A stretch of 64,000 bases of DNA from Defluviicoccus sp. bin129 (lineage in GTDB: Bacteria > Pseudomonadota > Alphaproteobacteria > MPNO01): the NCBI GenBank assembly GCA_002239065.1, contig MPNO01000002.1:62001-126000 (forward strand), read 5' to 3'. Numbering within the stretch: position 1 is the first letter of the stretch; each line of letters begins with the position of its first letter. The notes beneath the pieces were generated by a model that saw only the letters and a program-made list of their open reading frames with translations, had not been told where the DNA came from and ran no database searches. Below are positions 43,383 through 54,344 of the stretch, one piece after another. The translations under genes were made by a program, and so were the position numbers.

Positions 43383-45724
43383 CAGGCGCGGCCGAGCGCG
43401 GCGAGGACCGATTCGGGCGTGATCGGGATCGCCTCCACGGCGGCGCCGAAAGGCGCCAGCGCGTCGTTCACCGCGTTGAACACCGTGCCGGGCGCGGCCG
43501 CGGTGCCGGATTCGCCCACCCCCTTGGCGCCGAGGCCGGAGACCGATGTCGGGGTCTCGACATGGGCGAGCGCGATATCGGGCATCTCGGCCGCCATGGG
43601 CACGAGGTAGTCGACCATGGTGCCGTTGAGAAGCTGGCCGTCGCGGTCGTACAGGCTGTGCTCGTAGAGCGCGTCGCCGAGCCCCTGGACGATGGCGCCG
43701 CGCAGCTGCTCTTCCGCGAGCAGGGGGTTGATCAGCCGCCCGCCATCCTCGACCGCCCAGTAGCCCAGAATGCGGATCTCTCCGGTCTCGGCATCGATTT
43801 CGACCCGGGCCCCGTGGGCGCCGTTGGTGAAGACGTATTCCGGCACCCGGAAACGGCGGGTCTGGGTGAGCGACGGATAGACCCCGTCGGGCAGCTCGCC
43901 GCAGCGGAAGAAGGCGAGATCTCCGAGCTCGGCCAGGGTCATCCGCCGGGCGCCGCCGGCGCGCTCGACGACGGCCCCGTCGCGCAGCGCCAGCGATCCG
44001 GGTTCGGCCTGGAGCAGCGCGCCCGCGAGGTCGAGGATCTCGTCGCGCAGCGCCTCGCCCGCCCGTCTCGCCGACTCGCCGCCGATCCCGCCGCCGCGCG
44101 AGCCATAGGTTCCGCCGCCATAGGGCACCGCATCGGTGTCGCCGGTGATCACCGTCACCGCCTCGAAGGGCACGCCGACCGATTGGGCGACCACCTGGGC
44201 GAGGATGGTCTCGGTGCCCTGACCCTGCTCGGTGACGCCGGCGAGGCAGGTGACCGCGCCGGACGGTTCGAGCCTGACGGTGCACCCGTCCTGCGCCGAG
44301 ATCGGCACGCCCGCGGGCCCGTAGATCTGCGGGCCCGGGTTGGTGCCCTTGATGAACGAGGCGAGCCCGATACCGCGCAGCACGCCCTGCCTGCGCTTCT
44401 CGTCCCGGTCGGCGCACAGCGCGTCGTAATCCATCAGCTCCAGCAGCCTTTCGAGACACGCCTGGTGCGACAGGTCGTCGAGCCCGACGCCCGACGGCGC
44501 CCGCACCGGATAGCCGTCGTCGGGCACGAAGTTCCGCCGCCGCAGCGCCGCCGGGTCGGTGCCGAGCGCGGCCGCGGCCCGGTCGATCAGGGCTTCCACG
44601 GTCAGGATGGCGATGGGATGGCCGACCCCGCGGTATTGCGAGATCGGCACCTTGTTCTGGAAGGCGACCCGGGTGCGCCCGCGGTAATTCGCGATCGCGT
44701 AGGGCCCGCCGGAGACGTTGAGGACCTGGTTGGCCTCGACCGAGCTGGTTCGCGGGTAGGACGAGTAGGCGCCGGCGCCGACCAGGTCGTCGATCTCCAG
44801 CGCCGCGATCCGGCCGTCCCCGTCAACCGCGAGCCGGCCCCGGACCGCGTGGTCCCGCGCGTGGATGTCGGAGACGAAGGATTCCAGCCGGTCGGCCCAG
44901 TAACGCACCGGGCGGGCGAGCAGAATGGAGAGCGCGGCGGCGGTGAACTCGTCGCCGTAGTGATGGCTCTTGATGCCGTACCCGCCGCCGACATCGTGGG
45001 CGATCACCCGGACATCGCGTTCCTCGAGCCCGAGATGGCGGGCGAACAGGATCTGCGTCATATGCGGCGCCTGCCCGCCATAGTGGAGGGTGAGCCTGCG
45101 GTCGCCGGGGTCGTACGCGGCGACGATCGCGCGCGCCTCCAGCGGCACGCCGGTATGGCGGCCGAAGCGGAACTCGCCTTCGACGACGATTTCCGCGACG
45201 GCGAAGGCGGCGGACGCATCCCCGGTCTCGACGCTGCGCTCATACAATTGGTTGGTGCCGAGCGAGGGGTGCAGGATCGGGGCTCCGTCTTCGAGAGCCG
45301 TTTCGACATCGGCGACCGCCTCGAGCTCTTCCCAGACGACGGCGACCCGCTCGGCCGCGTCCTCGGCGCGCGCCCGGCCCTCCGCGGCGACGGCGGCGAC
45401 CGGCTCGCCCTGCCAGCGCGCGCAATCCACCGCCATGCCGTATTGCGGAACCGAGAGCAGCGCGGGCGCGTTCTTCATCGTGCCCAGCCACGGCCGGGTG
45501 CGTCGGGCCAGATCCGCCCCCGTGAGCACCGCCACCACGCCCGGCTGCGCCGCCGCCCCGGCCGTGTCGATCGACACGATCCGGGCATGGGCGTAGGGGC
45601 TGCGGACGAAGGCGACATCGACCAGCCGCTTGAATTCGAGATCGGCGACGTGACGCCCGCGCCCCGCGACCGCGCGGCGCGCGTTGGGGCGCGCCAGAGG
45701 GCGCCCGATCACGGCTTCGGTCAT
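43382..45724 (-). CDS. Xanthine/CO dehydrogenase-family molybdopterin large subunit
   Basis: A 780-residue molybdopterin-cytosine-dinucleotide-binding subunit. The motifs are GGGYGIKSHHYGDEF, the active-site loop QYRGVGHPIA (the CO-oxidising enzymes have AYRCSFR instead), EQGQGTETI, and the catalytic Glu in GAKGVGESGT near the C-terminus. It hydroxylates a carbon or aldehyde substrate, not CO. The small FeS and medium FAD subunits are missing from this region. It overlaps its frameshifted paralogue (ATGA) and the ligase (TGATG). Confidence 0.92.
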   Translation of the reverse strand: MTEAVIGRPLARPNARRAVAGRGRHVADLEFKRLVDVAFVRSPYAHARIVSIDTAGAAAQPGVVAVLTGADLARRTRPWLGTMKNAPALLSVPQYGMAVDCARWQGEPVAAVAAEGRARAEDAAERVAVVWEELEAVADVETALEDGAPILHPSLGTNQLYERSVETGDASAAFAVAEIVVEGEFRFGRHTGVPLEARAIVAAYDPGDRRLTLHYGGQAPHMTQILFARHLGLEERDVRVIAHDVGGGYGIKSHHYGDEFTAAALSILLARPVRYWADRLESFVSDIHARDHAVRGRLAVDGDGRIAALEIDDLVGAGAYSSYPRTSSVEANQVLNVSGGPYAIANYRGRTRVAFQNKVPISQYRGVGHPIAILTVEALIDRAAAALGTDPAALRRRNFVPDDGYPVRAPSGVGLDDLSHQACLERLLELMDYDALCADRDEKRRQGVLRGIGLASFIKGTNPGPQIYGPAGVPISAQDGCTVRLEPSGAVTCLAGVTEQGQGTETILAQVVAQSVGVPFEAVTVITGDTDAVPYGGGTYGSRGGGIGGESARRAGEALRDEILDLAGALLQAEPGSLALRDGAVVERAGGARRMTLAELGDLAFFRCGELPDGVYPSLTQTRRFRVPEYVFTNGAHGARVEIDAETGEIRILGYWAVEDGGRLINPLLAEEQLRGAIVQGLGDALYEHSLYDRDGQLLNGTMVDYLVPMAAEMPDIALAHVETPTSVSGLGAKGVGESGTAAAPGTVFNAVNDALAPFGAAVEAIPITPESVLAALGRA

Positions 45725-48133
45725 CCCCCGCCCTCGATCGCCGCGAGGATGCGTTCCGGGGTGAAGGGCTGCGCCGAGACCGTTCCCCCGAAAGGCGCGA
45801 GCGCATCGTTGACCGCGAGCCAGGCGGCGGCGGTGGCGCCGATGGTCCCGCCCTCGCCCACCCCCTTGGCGCCGAGCCGGGTGCTCTCCTCCAGCCCGTC
45901 GATATGGGCGGTCACGATGTCGGGCATCTCGCGCGCCATCGGCACGAGGTAGTCGGCGAGCGTGCCGTTGAGAAGCTGGCCGCTCCGGTCATAGACGCAT
46001 TCCTCGAAGAACGCCGCGCCGAGCCCCTGGACGACGCCGCCCCGCAGCTGCTCGTCGACCAGCAGGGGGTTGACGATGCGTCCGCACTCGTCGGCCACCC
46101 AGACCCCGAGCAGCTCGATGGAGCCGGTCTCCGGGTCGAGTTCGAGCTGGCAGCCGAGCGCCCCGTAAGCGACATAGTAATGCGCCCGGTTGGGCACGTG
46201 GTGGCGGGTGACGGCGAGCTCCGGCTGGAGATCGGCGGGCAGGGTGTCCTGGCGAAAATGGCCGATGCGGGCGACCTCGGCGAGCGAGAGCCGGGGCGTG
46301 GCGCCGTCCCGGTCGACCACCGCGCCGCCCTTGAGGTCGAGGCTGGCGGGATCGGCCTGCAGCATGGGTCCGGCGATCGCGAGCACGTTTTCCTTGAGCG
46401 CGATCGCGGCTTCGAGCGAGGCCTCGCCGCCCATCGCCAGCCCGCGCGACGCCCAGGCGCCGCCGCCGAACGGGGTGACCGCGCTGTCGCCGGCGATCAC
46501 GTCGATCTCGTCGATGCCGATGCCGAGCTGGTCGGCGACGATCTGGGCGATCGCGGTGAGGGTGCCCTGCCCCTGGTCGGTGACGCTGGTGATGCAGCGC
46601 ACCCGGCCCGACGGTTCGAGCCTGACGGTGGTCCCCTCCTGGGTCGAGACCGGCGCCTCGGAAGGACCGTAATAGCCGGGGCCGTAGGCGGTGGGCTCGA
46701 TGAAGGTCGCGACCCCGATGCCGCGCCAGATCCCGCGGTCGCGCAGCGCGGCCTGCTCGGCGCGGAGCGCGTCATAGCCCATGGTCTCGACCAGGCGGTC
46801 GAGCGCGCGCGAGAACTCGATACGCGGCAGCTGGATGCCGCCTATGGACGTGGCGGGCAATGTGTCGGGATCGAGATAGTTGATCCGGCGGAAGGCGACC
46901 GGGTCCATGCCGATGGCGCGCGCGGCCAGGTCGCAGAGCTGCTCGGTCACCGCGCAGGCGATCGGCACGCCGACGCCGCGATACATGCCGACGATCGGCT
47001 TGTTGACATAGGCCGCCCGCATCGCGCCGCGATAGGCCGGGACCCGGTAGGGCGCGGCGGCATTGGTGATCGTCATCATGCCCTCGGCGATGCCGAAGCG
47101 GATGAAGGCGGTATAGGCCCCGATCGCCGAGAGGTCGTCGACCTCCATGGCGAGGATCTCGCCGCTCCGCGATACCGCGATGCGCCCGCGCACGGTGTGA
47201 TCGCGGCTATGCGCATCGGCGCCGAAGGCTTCCAGGCGGTCGGCGCAGTACTTGACCGGCCGGCCCAGCAGCCTGGCGATCGCCGCCGTCGCGATCTCGT
47301 CGTCATGGACGTTGATCTTGAGCCCGAACCCGCCCCCCACGTCGGGGCAGATCACCCGCACCCGGTGGTCGTCGATGCCGAGCAGGGCGGCATAGACCTC
47401 CTGCATCTGGTAGGGCGACTGGTGCGACTGGTGGACGACCAGCGTGCCGTCCGCCGGGCGATAGTCGGCGATGGTCACCCGGGGCTCCAGCGTCACCGCG
47501 GTGTGACGGCCGAAGTCGAACTCGTGCTCCACCGCCGCGGCGGCCAGGTCGAAGGCGGAGTCGACATCGCCGGCCTCGATCCGGTGCGCGAACGCCAGGT
47601 TGTCGCCGAGCGAGGGATGGATCGCCGGACTCCCAGGGGCGAGCGCCTCGGCGGGGTCGGCCACCGGTTCGAGCGGGTCGTACTCGACCGCCACCAGCTC
47701 GGCCGCGTCCTCGGCCGCCGCGCGGCTGCCGGCCACCACCGCGGCCACCGGCCGGCCCCGGCCGCACGCGCGATCCGGCCCCCCCCGGCCCCCCCGGGGG
47801 CCCCTGCCAGTACGCGGTATCCTGCGCCATCGGCGGCTGGGGCGCGGATTTGTGGCCCGGCCGATGGGCCGCGATCGCCAGCATGGGCTGGCAGATGCCG
47901 GCGAGGTCGGCGCCGGTCACGACCCGGAACACGCCGGGCTGGCGGGCGGCTTCCGCGCCGTCGACGCGGACGATCCGCGCATGGGCATACGCGCTCCGCA
48001 CGAAGGCTGCGTGCAGCATCCGGGGCAGCACGATGTCGTCGGTATAGCGGCCGCGACCGTGCGCGAGCCGCCGGGCGGCGATGCGAGGCGCGGACCTGCC
48101 GATCGCGCCGCCTTCGAGAACCGGCTCCGTCAA
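45721..48133 (-). pseudogene. Second molybdopterin large subunit, interrupted by a frameshift in a G-run
   Basis: A paralogue of the gene just after it, with GGGFGLKINVHDDE, the active-site loop MYRGVGVPIA and GAKGVGEGGT. The TTG at 48133 starts the frame encoding MTEPVLEGGAIGRSAPRIAA. From about 47800 the continuation is in another frame (AAVVAGSRAAAEDAAELV). The full span is 2413 bases, one base more than a multiple of three, and the break lies in a run of G/C homopolymers near 47778-47815. Where the paralogue reads WQGEPVAAVAAE, this copy has WQG followed by about 15 extra Gly/Pro-rich residues. A sequencing error in the homopolymer is at least as likely as a true mutation, so treat the gene as possibly intact. 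Confidence 0.8.
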
Positions 48134-48241
48134 ACGCCTCTCCGCCGCACCCCTCGTTCCGGACCGCGCCCATCAAGCCACGGATCGCCCGGCGCCTCAA
48201 CCGGGGGGCGGCTATTGGCGCGCGGACCGCGCCCCGCCATG

Positions 48242-49213
48242 ATGGTGGGGGCCATATCGCATCGAGAGGCGTCGTTGGATCGGCCGCGCGAAGCCAGCAA
48301 GACCGCGGCGGCCCCGGGCGCCGCGGCGCGGATCGGCGGCCTGTGGCTCGCGCTGCCGGCCAACTTTCGCGGCATCCTGCTGCTCGCGGGCGGCGCCTTC
48401 CTGCTGACCAGCTCGGACGTCGTCGTCAAGGCGCTCGGCGCCAAGTTCGCGCCGCACGAGCTGTCCTTCTACCGCTACATGACGGGGATGGTCGTGCTCA
48501 CCCCGCTCTTCGTCCGGCTCGGGTGGAACGGGCTCAAGACGGCGCGGATCGGGGTTCACGGGTTGCGCATGGGGCTCGCCTTCGTCGCCCAGCTCGGCGT
48601 GTTCTACACCATCATCCACCTGCCGCTCGCCGACGCGACGGCGTTCATGTTCTCCAAGCCGCTGTTCACCACCCTAGTGGCGGTGGTCGTGCTGTCGGAG
48701 CTGGTCCGCGCCCGGCGCTGGATCGCGACGGCCGTCGGGTTCCTCGGCGTGCTGGTGATGATGCGCCCGGGCGCGGACGGCATCGACCCGGTCGCGTTGA
48801 TCGCCGTCGGCACCGCGCTGCTCTTCGCCATCGCCAACGTGCTGATCCGCATCCTGGCCGCGACCGAGCCGACCGCCCGGATGCTGTTCTACTACCATAT
48901 CGGCGGGGTGGCGGTGTTCGCCGGCCCTACGCTGTGGGCCGGCCATGCGCCGGTCGGGATCGAATGGCTGCTGCTGCTCGCGATCGGCGTGCTGACCACC
49001 GGGGGCATGTTCTGCTACTTCCGGGCGTTCTCCATCGGCGAGGCCAACGCGGTCGGCCCGGCTGAGAACCTGCGCCTGATCTATGCCGCGGCCCTGGGTT
49101 TCCTGCTGTTCGCCGAGATCCCCTCGCCGTGGACGGTGCTCGGGGCTGCCATCATCGTCGCCAGCACCTACTATATCGCCCGGGCCGAGGCGAGAGGCGA
49201 GAGGGGCGGATGA
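48242..49213 (+). CDS. EamA/DMT-family transporter
   Basis: About 323 residues with ten predicted membrane helices in two EamA repeats. Typical segments are FLLTSSDVVVKALGAKF, FYRYMTGMVVL, and the second-repeat FCYFRAFSIGEANAVGPAENLRLIYAA. Family members export amino acids, metabolites or drugs. The ATG at 48242 has no clear ribosome binding site; a TTG at 48275 follows AGAGG and is a good alternative. The stop overlaps the next gene's start (ATGA), so the two form an operon, divergent from the molybdoenzyme unit. Confidence 0.88.
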   Translation: MVGAISHREASLDRPREASKTAAAPGAAARIGGLWLALPANFRGILLLAGGAFLLTSSDVVVKALGAKFAPHELSFYRYMTGMVVLTPLFVRLGWNGLKTARIGVHGLRMGLAFVAQLGVFYTIIHLPLADATAFMFSKPLFTTLVAVVVLSELVRARRWIATAVGFLGVLVMMRPGADGIDPVALIAVGTALLFAIANVLIRILAATEPTARMLFYYHIGGVAVFAGPTLWAGHAPVGIEWLLLLAIGVLTTGGMFCYFRAFSIGEANAVGPAENLRLIYAAALGFLLFAEIPSPWTVLGAAIIVASTYYIARAEARGERGG

Positions 49214-49962
49214 CGGAAACGACGATCTTCGAGGCGGGCGGCTATCGCTACATGCGCGGCGTGTTCCAGTATTCGGGCGGGGTCGCGGCCGAGCCGGGGT
49301 TCGCCATCGAGCGCGCGCGTTTCCGGCACCCGCTCCCGCTGGAGGACGGTTTCGCGGCGATCGAGGCCCATCTGGCCGCGCTCGGCCGGCCGCCGACGGC
49401 GTTCTGCGCCTGCGAGCTGCGATCGCCCGCGCCCTTCACCGAGGACGGTTTCGCCGCCTTCAACCGGGTCTATGTCGGGACGCTGGAGCGCTGGGGCATA
49501 TTCCGGGGCGGCGACAACCCGGTCGCGCGCTCCAACGTGTGCCCGGCGATCGACCCGCCGCCGGAACCCGTCTTCCACGCCTTCGCCTACACGGTGGAGG
49601 AAGCGGCCGGGGCATCGGGCGGGTTCGTCGCGGCCGGCGGGGCCGACGTGCCCGAGGGCAAGGCCAATTACCGCGACCACATCGTGCGCCGCGGCGAGAC
49701 ATCGCCGGAGGCGCTGCGCGAAAAGGCGCGCTTCGTCCTCGCCGAGATGGAAGCGCGGATGCGGGCGCTCGGCGCGGGATGGAGCGATTCGACGGCGACC
49801 CAGCTCTATACCGTCCACGATCCGCACCCTTTCTTCGCCGACGAGATCGTGGCGCGCGGCGCGGCGCCCGGCGGGCTCACCTGGCACTACGCGCGGCCGC
49901 CGGTGGAGGGGCTGGAATACGAGATGGACGTCCGTGGCGTCCCCGTCGAGCGGGCGATCTAG
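49210..49962 (+). CDS. RidA-like protein, possible CnbZ-type aminomuconate deaminase
   Basis: A 250-residue protein. The pattern (GGYRYMRGVFQYSGGV, then TAFCACELRSPAPFTEDGFAAFN, VGTLERWG and PVARSNVCP) recalls the Rid-superfamily proteins annotated as 2-amino-5-chloromuconate deaminase CnbZ. I recognise the family only by recall, so the activity is uncertain. The ATG at 49210 follows GAGGGG and overlaps the transporter stop. A deamination product exported by the neighbouring EamA transporter would be a simple link, but this is inference. Confidence 0.6.
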   Translation: MTETTIFEAGGYRYMRGVFQYSGGVAAEPGFAIERARFRHPLPLEDGFAAIEAHLAALGRPPTAFCACELRSPAPFTEDGFAAFNRVYVGTLERWGIFRGGDNPVARSNVCPAIDPPPEPVFHAFAYTVEEAAGASGGFVAAGGADVPEGKANYRDHIVRRGETSPEALREKARFVLAEMEARMRALGAGWSDSTATQLYTVHDPHPFFADEIVARGAAPGGLTWHYARPPVEGLEYEMDVRGVPVERAI

Positions 49963-49981
49963 CCCGGACTTCTCGACCGCG

Positions 49982-51805
<1,824 letters not shown>

Positions 51806-51815
51806 CGGCGCGCCC

Positions 51816-53174
51816 CTACGATTCCGAACGCGGCTTGGCGGTCCGGCGGCGAACCCGGAAATCCTCGGCCCAGCCCGCCTTGACCGTCTGCGCGCCGCGC
51901 GCGACGGCGAGCGCGCCCGGCGGCACGTCCCGGGCGATCGCGCTGCCGGCGCCGACGATGGCGCCCGCGCCGATGGTGACCGGGGCGACCAGGGCCGTGT
52001 TCGAGCCGATGAAGGCGCCCGCCCCGATCTCGGTCTCCGCCTTGTCGAACCCGTCATAGTTGCAGGTGATGGTGCCGGCGCCGATATTGGCCCCCGCCCC
52101 GACCCGGCTGTCGCCGACATAGCTCAAATGGTTCACCTTGGCGTCGGCGCCGAGCGACGAGGCCTTGATCTCGACGAAATTGCCGACCCTCGCCCGGTCC
52201 CCGATGCGGGCGCCCGGGCGCAGCCGGGCGAACGGGCCGATCGCCGCATGGTCGGCGATCCCGGCCCCCTCGATATGGCAGAACGCCTCGATGGTCACGC
52301 CGTCGCCGACCGTCACCCCGGGTCCGAACACCACCTGCGGGCCGATCACCACGTCGCGGCCGAGCCTCGTGTCGTGGCAGAACCAGACGCTGTCCGGATC
52401 GATCAGCGTCGCGCCGTCCGCCATCGCCCGCGCGCGCAGCCGCTGCTGGAGCACGCGCTCGGCGACGGCGAGCTCGGATCGCGCGTTGACGCCCATCACC
52501 TCGTCCGCATCCGCCGCCTCGGTGACCGCGCAGTCGAGCCCGCGCGACCGGGCGATGGCGACGATGTCGGTGATGGAATACTCGCCCTTGGCGTTGTCGT
52601 TGCCGACTTCATCGAGCAGCGACAGCAGATGACGCCCGTCGGCCGCCATGATGCCGGCGTTGCAGAAGCCGATCCGGCGGGTATCCCCGTCCGCGTCGCG
52701 GTGTTCGACGATGGCGAGCAGCCGGCCGTCCGCGTCGGTTACCAACCGCCCGTACTCGGCCGTGTCGTCCGGCCGGAAGCCGAGCACGACGACGGCGGGG
52801 CCGGCCGGGGAGCGGAGCATTTCGAGCATGTGGCGAATCGTGTCGGCGGTCAGCAGCGGCGTGTCGCCGAACAGGACCAGCACGTCGCCGTCGAAACCGG
52901 CGAGGAACTCCCGCGCCGCCAGCACCGCGTGGGCGGTACCGAGCGGCGGGTCCTGAACCACGGTCGGGACGGGCGCCACCGCCGCTGCCACCGCCTCGGC
53001 GCCGGCGCCGATGACCACGGCCACGCGATCGACCCCGGTCTCGGCCAGCCGGTCGAGCACATGCCCGATCATCGGCCGGCCGCCGATCCGGTGCAGCGTC
53101 TTGGGCAGGGCCGACTTCATGCGCGTGCCCTTGCCGGCGGCCAGCACGATGGCGGCGGCTTTGCTGTCACTCAT
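51816..53174 (-). CDS. glmU: Bifunctional UDP-GlcNAc pyrophosphorylase / glucosamine-1-P acetyltransferase
   Basis: A 452-residue protein. The N-terminal nucleotidyltransferase has LAAGKGTRM (residues 11-19) and LFGDTPLL. The C-terminal left-handed beta-helix shows hexapeptide repeats (VVIGPQVVFGPGVTVGDG, IGDRARVGNFVEIKAS, NIGAGTITCNYDGFDK). It makes UDP-N-acetylglucosamine from the product of GlmS and GlmM. The ATG at 53174 gives the usual length. It forms an operon with glmS. Confidence 0.97.
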   Translation of the reverse strand: MSDSKAAAIVLAAGKGTRMKSALPKTLHRIGGRPMIGHVLDRLAETGVDRVAVVIGAGAEAVAAAVAPVPTVVQDPPLGTAHAVLAAREFLAGFDGDVLVLFGDTPLLTADTIRHMLEMLRSPAGPAVVVLGFRPDDTAEYGRLVTDADGRLLAIVEHRDADGDTRRIGFCNAGIMAADGRHLLSLLDEVGNDNAKGEYSITDIVAIARSRGLDCAVTEAADADEVMGVNARSELAVAERVLQQRLRARAMADGATLIDPDSVWFCHDTRLGRDVVIGPQVVFGPGVTVGDGVTIEAFCHIEGAGIADHAAIGPFARLRPGARIGDRARVGNFVEIKASSLGADAKVNHLSYVGDSRVGAGANIGAGTITCNYDGFDKAETEIGAGAFIGSNTALVAPVTIGAGAIVGAGSAIARDVPPGALAVARGAQTVKAGWAEDFRVRRRTAKPRSES

Positions 53175-53288
53175 ATGGCGGGCACCGGCGCAGGTTGATC
53201 GACTGGCGCGGAAAACTGCCACAAAGCCGGGGCGGACGCCACGGGCTTTGCCTCGCCCGGTTCCCGGCCGACAGTCCATTCGGCGCGA

Positions 53289-54128
53289 TCAACGCGGCAG
53301 GCCGTAGGTCCGCGACCCGCCCTCCCCGTCGATCCGGGCGCTCGTCAGATGCCCGATCGCCCCGCCGAGGTCGGTCTCCTGCTGGATCCGCACCGGCAGC
53401 GGGTGAACGCCGTCGAACAGCGGCGCGAACCAGAACGTCATGGTCCTCTCGCCGCTCGCCAGCCCGCCATAGTCGGTCTCCTTCCGGCGACCGTGCAGGA
53501 TCTCGATGCTGAGGTCGCAGACCTCGGCCTTGCCGGAATAGGCGGAAAGCCTCGAGCGCGGCAGCTCGCCCTCGCCGAGCGCCTCGAAGACGGCGTCGAA
53601 GCGCCTCCTTCCGTCGAACACCGGCAGCCTGATCGAGCAGGAACCGGGCCGGGTTACCGCACGCGCGGCGCTCAGCACGCCGGTCGCGATGTCGATGGCG
53701 CCCTGCATCTCTTGGGGCGGCACCTTGGGGGGCTTGCGCTTGGGCCGGGCGCTCACGATCACCGGGCGGCCATCCGGGAATTCCAGCGTGGTCCAGCGCC
53801 GCTTGCCGCGCCAGCTGCTCTCCGTATGGGCGTTCCGGGGCACCAGCCGCGCGCCCTGCACCCGGCCCGACGAGCGGACGCGGAGAGACCACGGCAGGAT
53901 GTACCGCATGAGCCCCTTCACCTCGCTCGACAGGTCGAGCCGGTAGCCGTCGCAGCCGAGGGCGAGATCGATATTGAGGTCGACCGCATTGATCCCGCCG
54001 AGATAGACCGCATAGACCAGGTGGACGGTCCTGCCGGCCGACGGGTCCGGGCATTCCTTGGCGGCCGCCGGGGCCGCGACGGCGACCGCCAGCAGCAGGG
54101 CCTGAATTGCACGCCTTGGTAGAAGCAT
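53289..54128 (-). CDS. DUF3108-family periplasmic protein
   Basis: A 279-residue protein with a signal peptide (MLLPRRAIQALLLAVAVAAPAAA) and beta-rich secreted body, matching the DUF3108 pattern of envelope-associated proteins (FEALGEGELP, FWFAPLFDGVHPLPVRIQQET). The function is unknown. The ATG at 54128 gives a clean signal peptide. It lies 114 bases upstream of glmU in the same direction. Confidence 0.75.
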   Translation of the reverse strand: MLLPRRAIQALLLAVAVAAPAAAKECPDPSAGRTVHLVYAVYLGGINAVDLNIDLALGCDGYRLDLSSEVKGLMRYILPWSLRVRSSGRVQGARLVPRNAHTESSWRGKRRWTTLEFPDGRPVIVSARPKRKPPKVPPQEMQGAIDIATGVLSAARAVTRPGSCSIRLPVFDGRRRFDAVFEALGEGELPRSRLSAYSGKAEVCDLSIEILHGRRKETDYGGLASGERTMTFWFAPLFDGVHPLPVRIQQETDLGGAIGHLTSARIDGEGGSRTYGLPR

Positions 54129-54219
54129 GGATCGTCTCGTACTCGCTCGACTCGCTGTCCGGGAGCGGAAACTGGACCGGGAACGGGCGACTCGCAACCC
54201 CCGGCGTCGCGCCGGTTTC

Positions 54220-54249
54220 TTGACACCACGGAGCGGCCGGCCCTATACC
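54220..54249 (+). promoter_or_regulatory. Sigma-70 promoter of the tRNA-Val gene
   Basis: A perfect TTGACA (54220-54225) is followed by 18 bases and TATACC (54244-54249). The tRNA 5' end is 11 bases downstream of the -10 box. The strength and location are typical for a stable RNA gene. Confidence 0.75.
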
Positions 54250-54260
54250 CGCCCCTCCTC

Positions 54261-54335
54261 GGGCGCGTAGCTCAGCGGGAGAGCGCTCGCCTCACACGCG
54301 AGAGGTCGCTGGTTCAATCCCAGCCGCGCCCACCA
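54261..54335 (+). tRNA. tRNA-Val (anticodon CAC)
   Basis: A 75-base cloverleaf with encoded CCA. The acceptor GGGCGCG pairs with CGCGCCC. The anticodon stem CTCGC/GCGAG surrounds the loop CTCACAC with anticodon CAC, and the T arm is GCTGG-TTCAATC-CCAGC. It is preceded by a clear promoter and is 9 bases from the stop of the convergent CmcJ-like gene. Confidence 0.97.
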
Positions 54336-54344
54336 CCGGACCCG

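Noticed and set aside
43382-45724. Form I carbon monoxide dehydrogenase
   Set aside because: The active-site loop is QYRGVGH rather than AYRCSFR and there are no coxM/coxS genes, so CO oxidation is not supported.
49210-49962. Chloronitrobenzene degradation cluster
   Set aside because: Only one protein resembles that pathway; none of the reductase, mutase or ring-cleavage genes is present.
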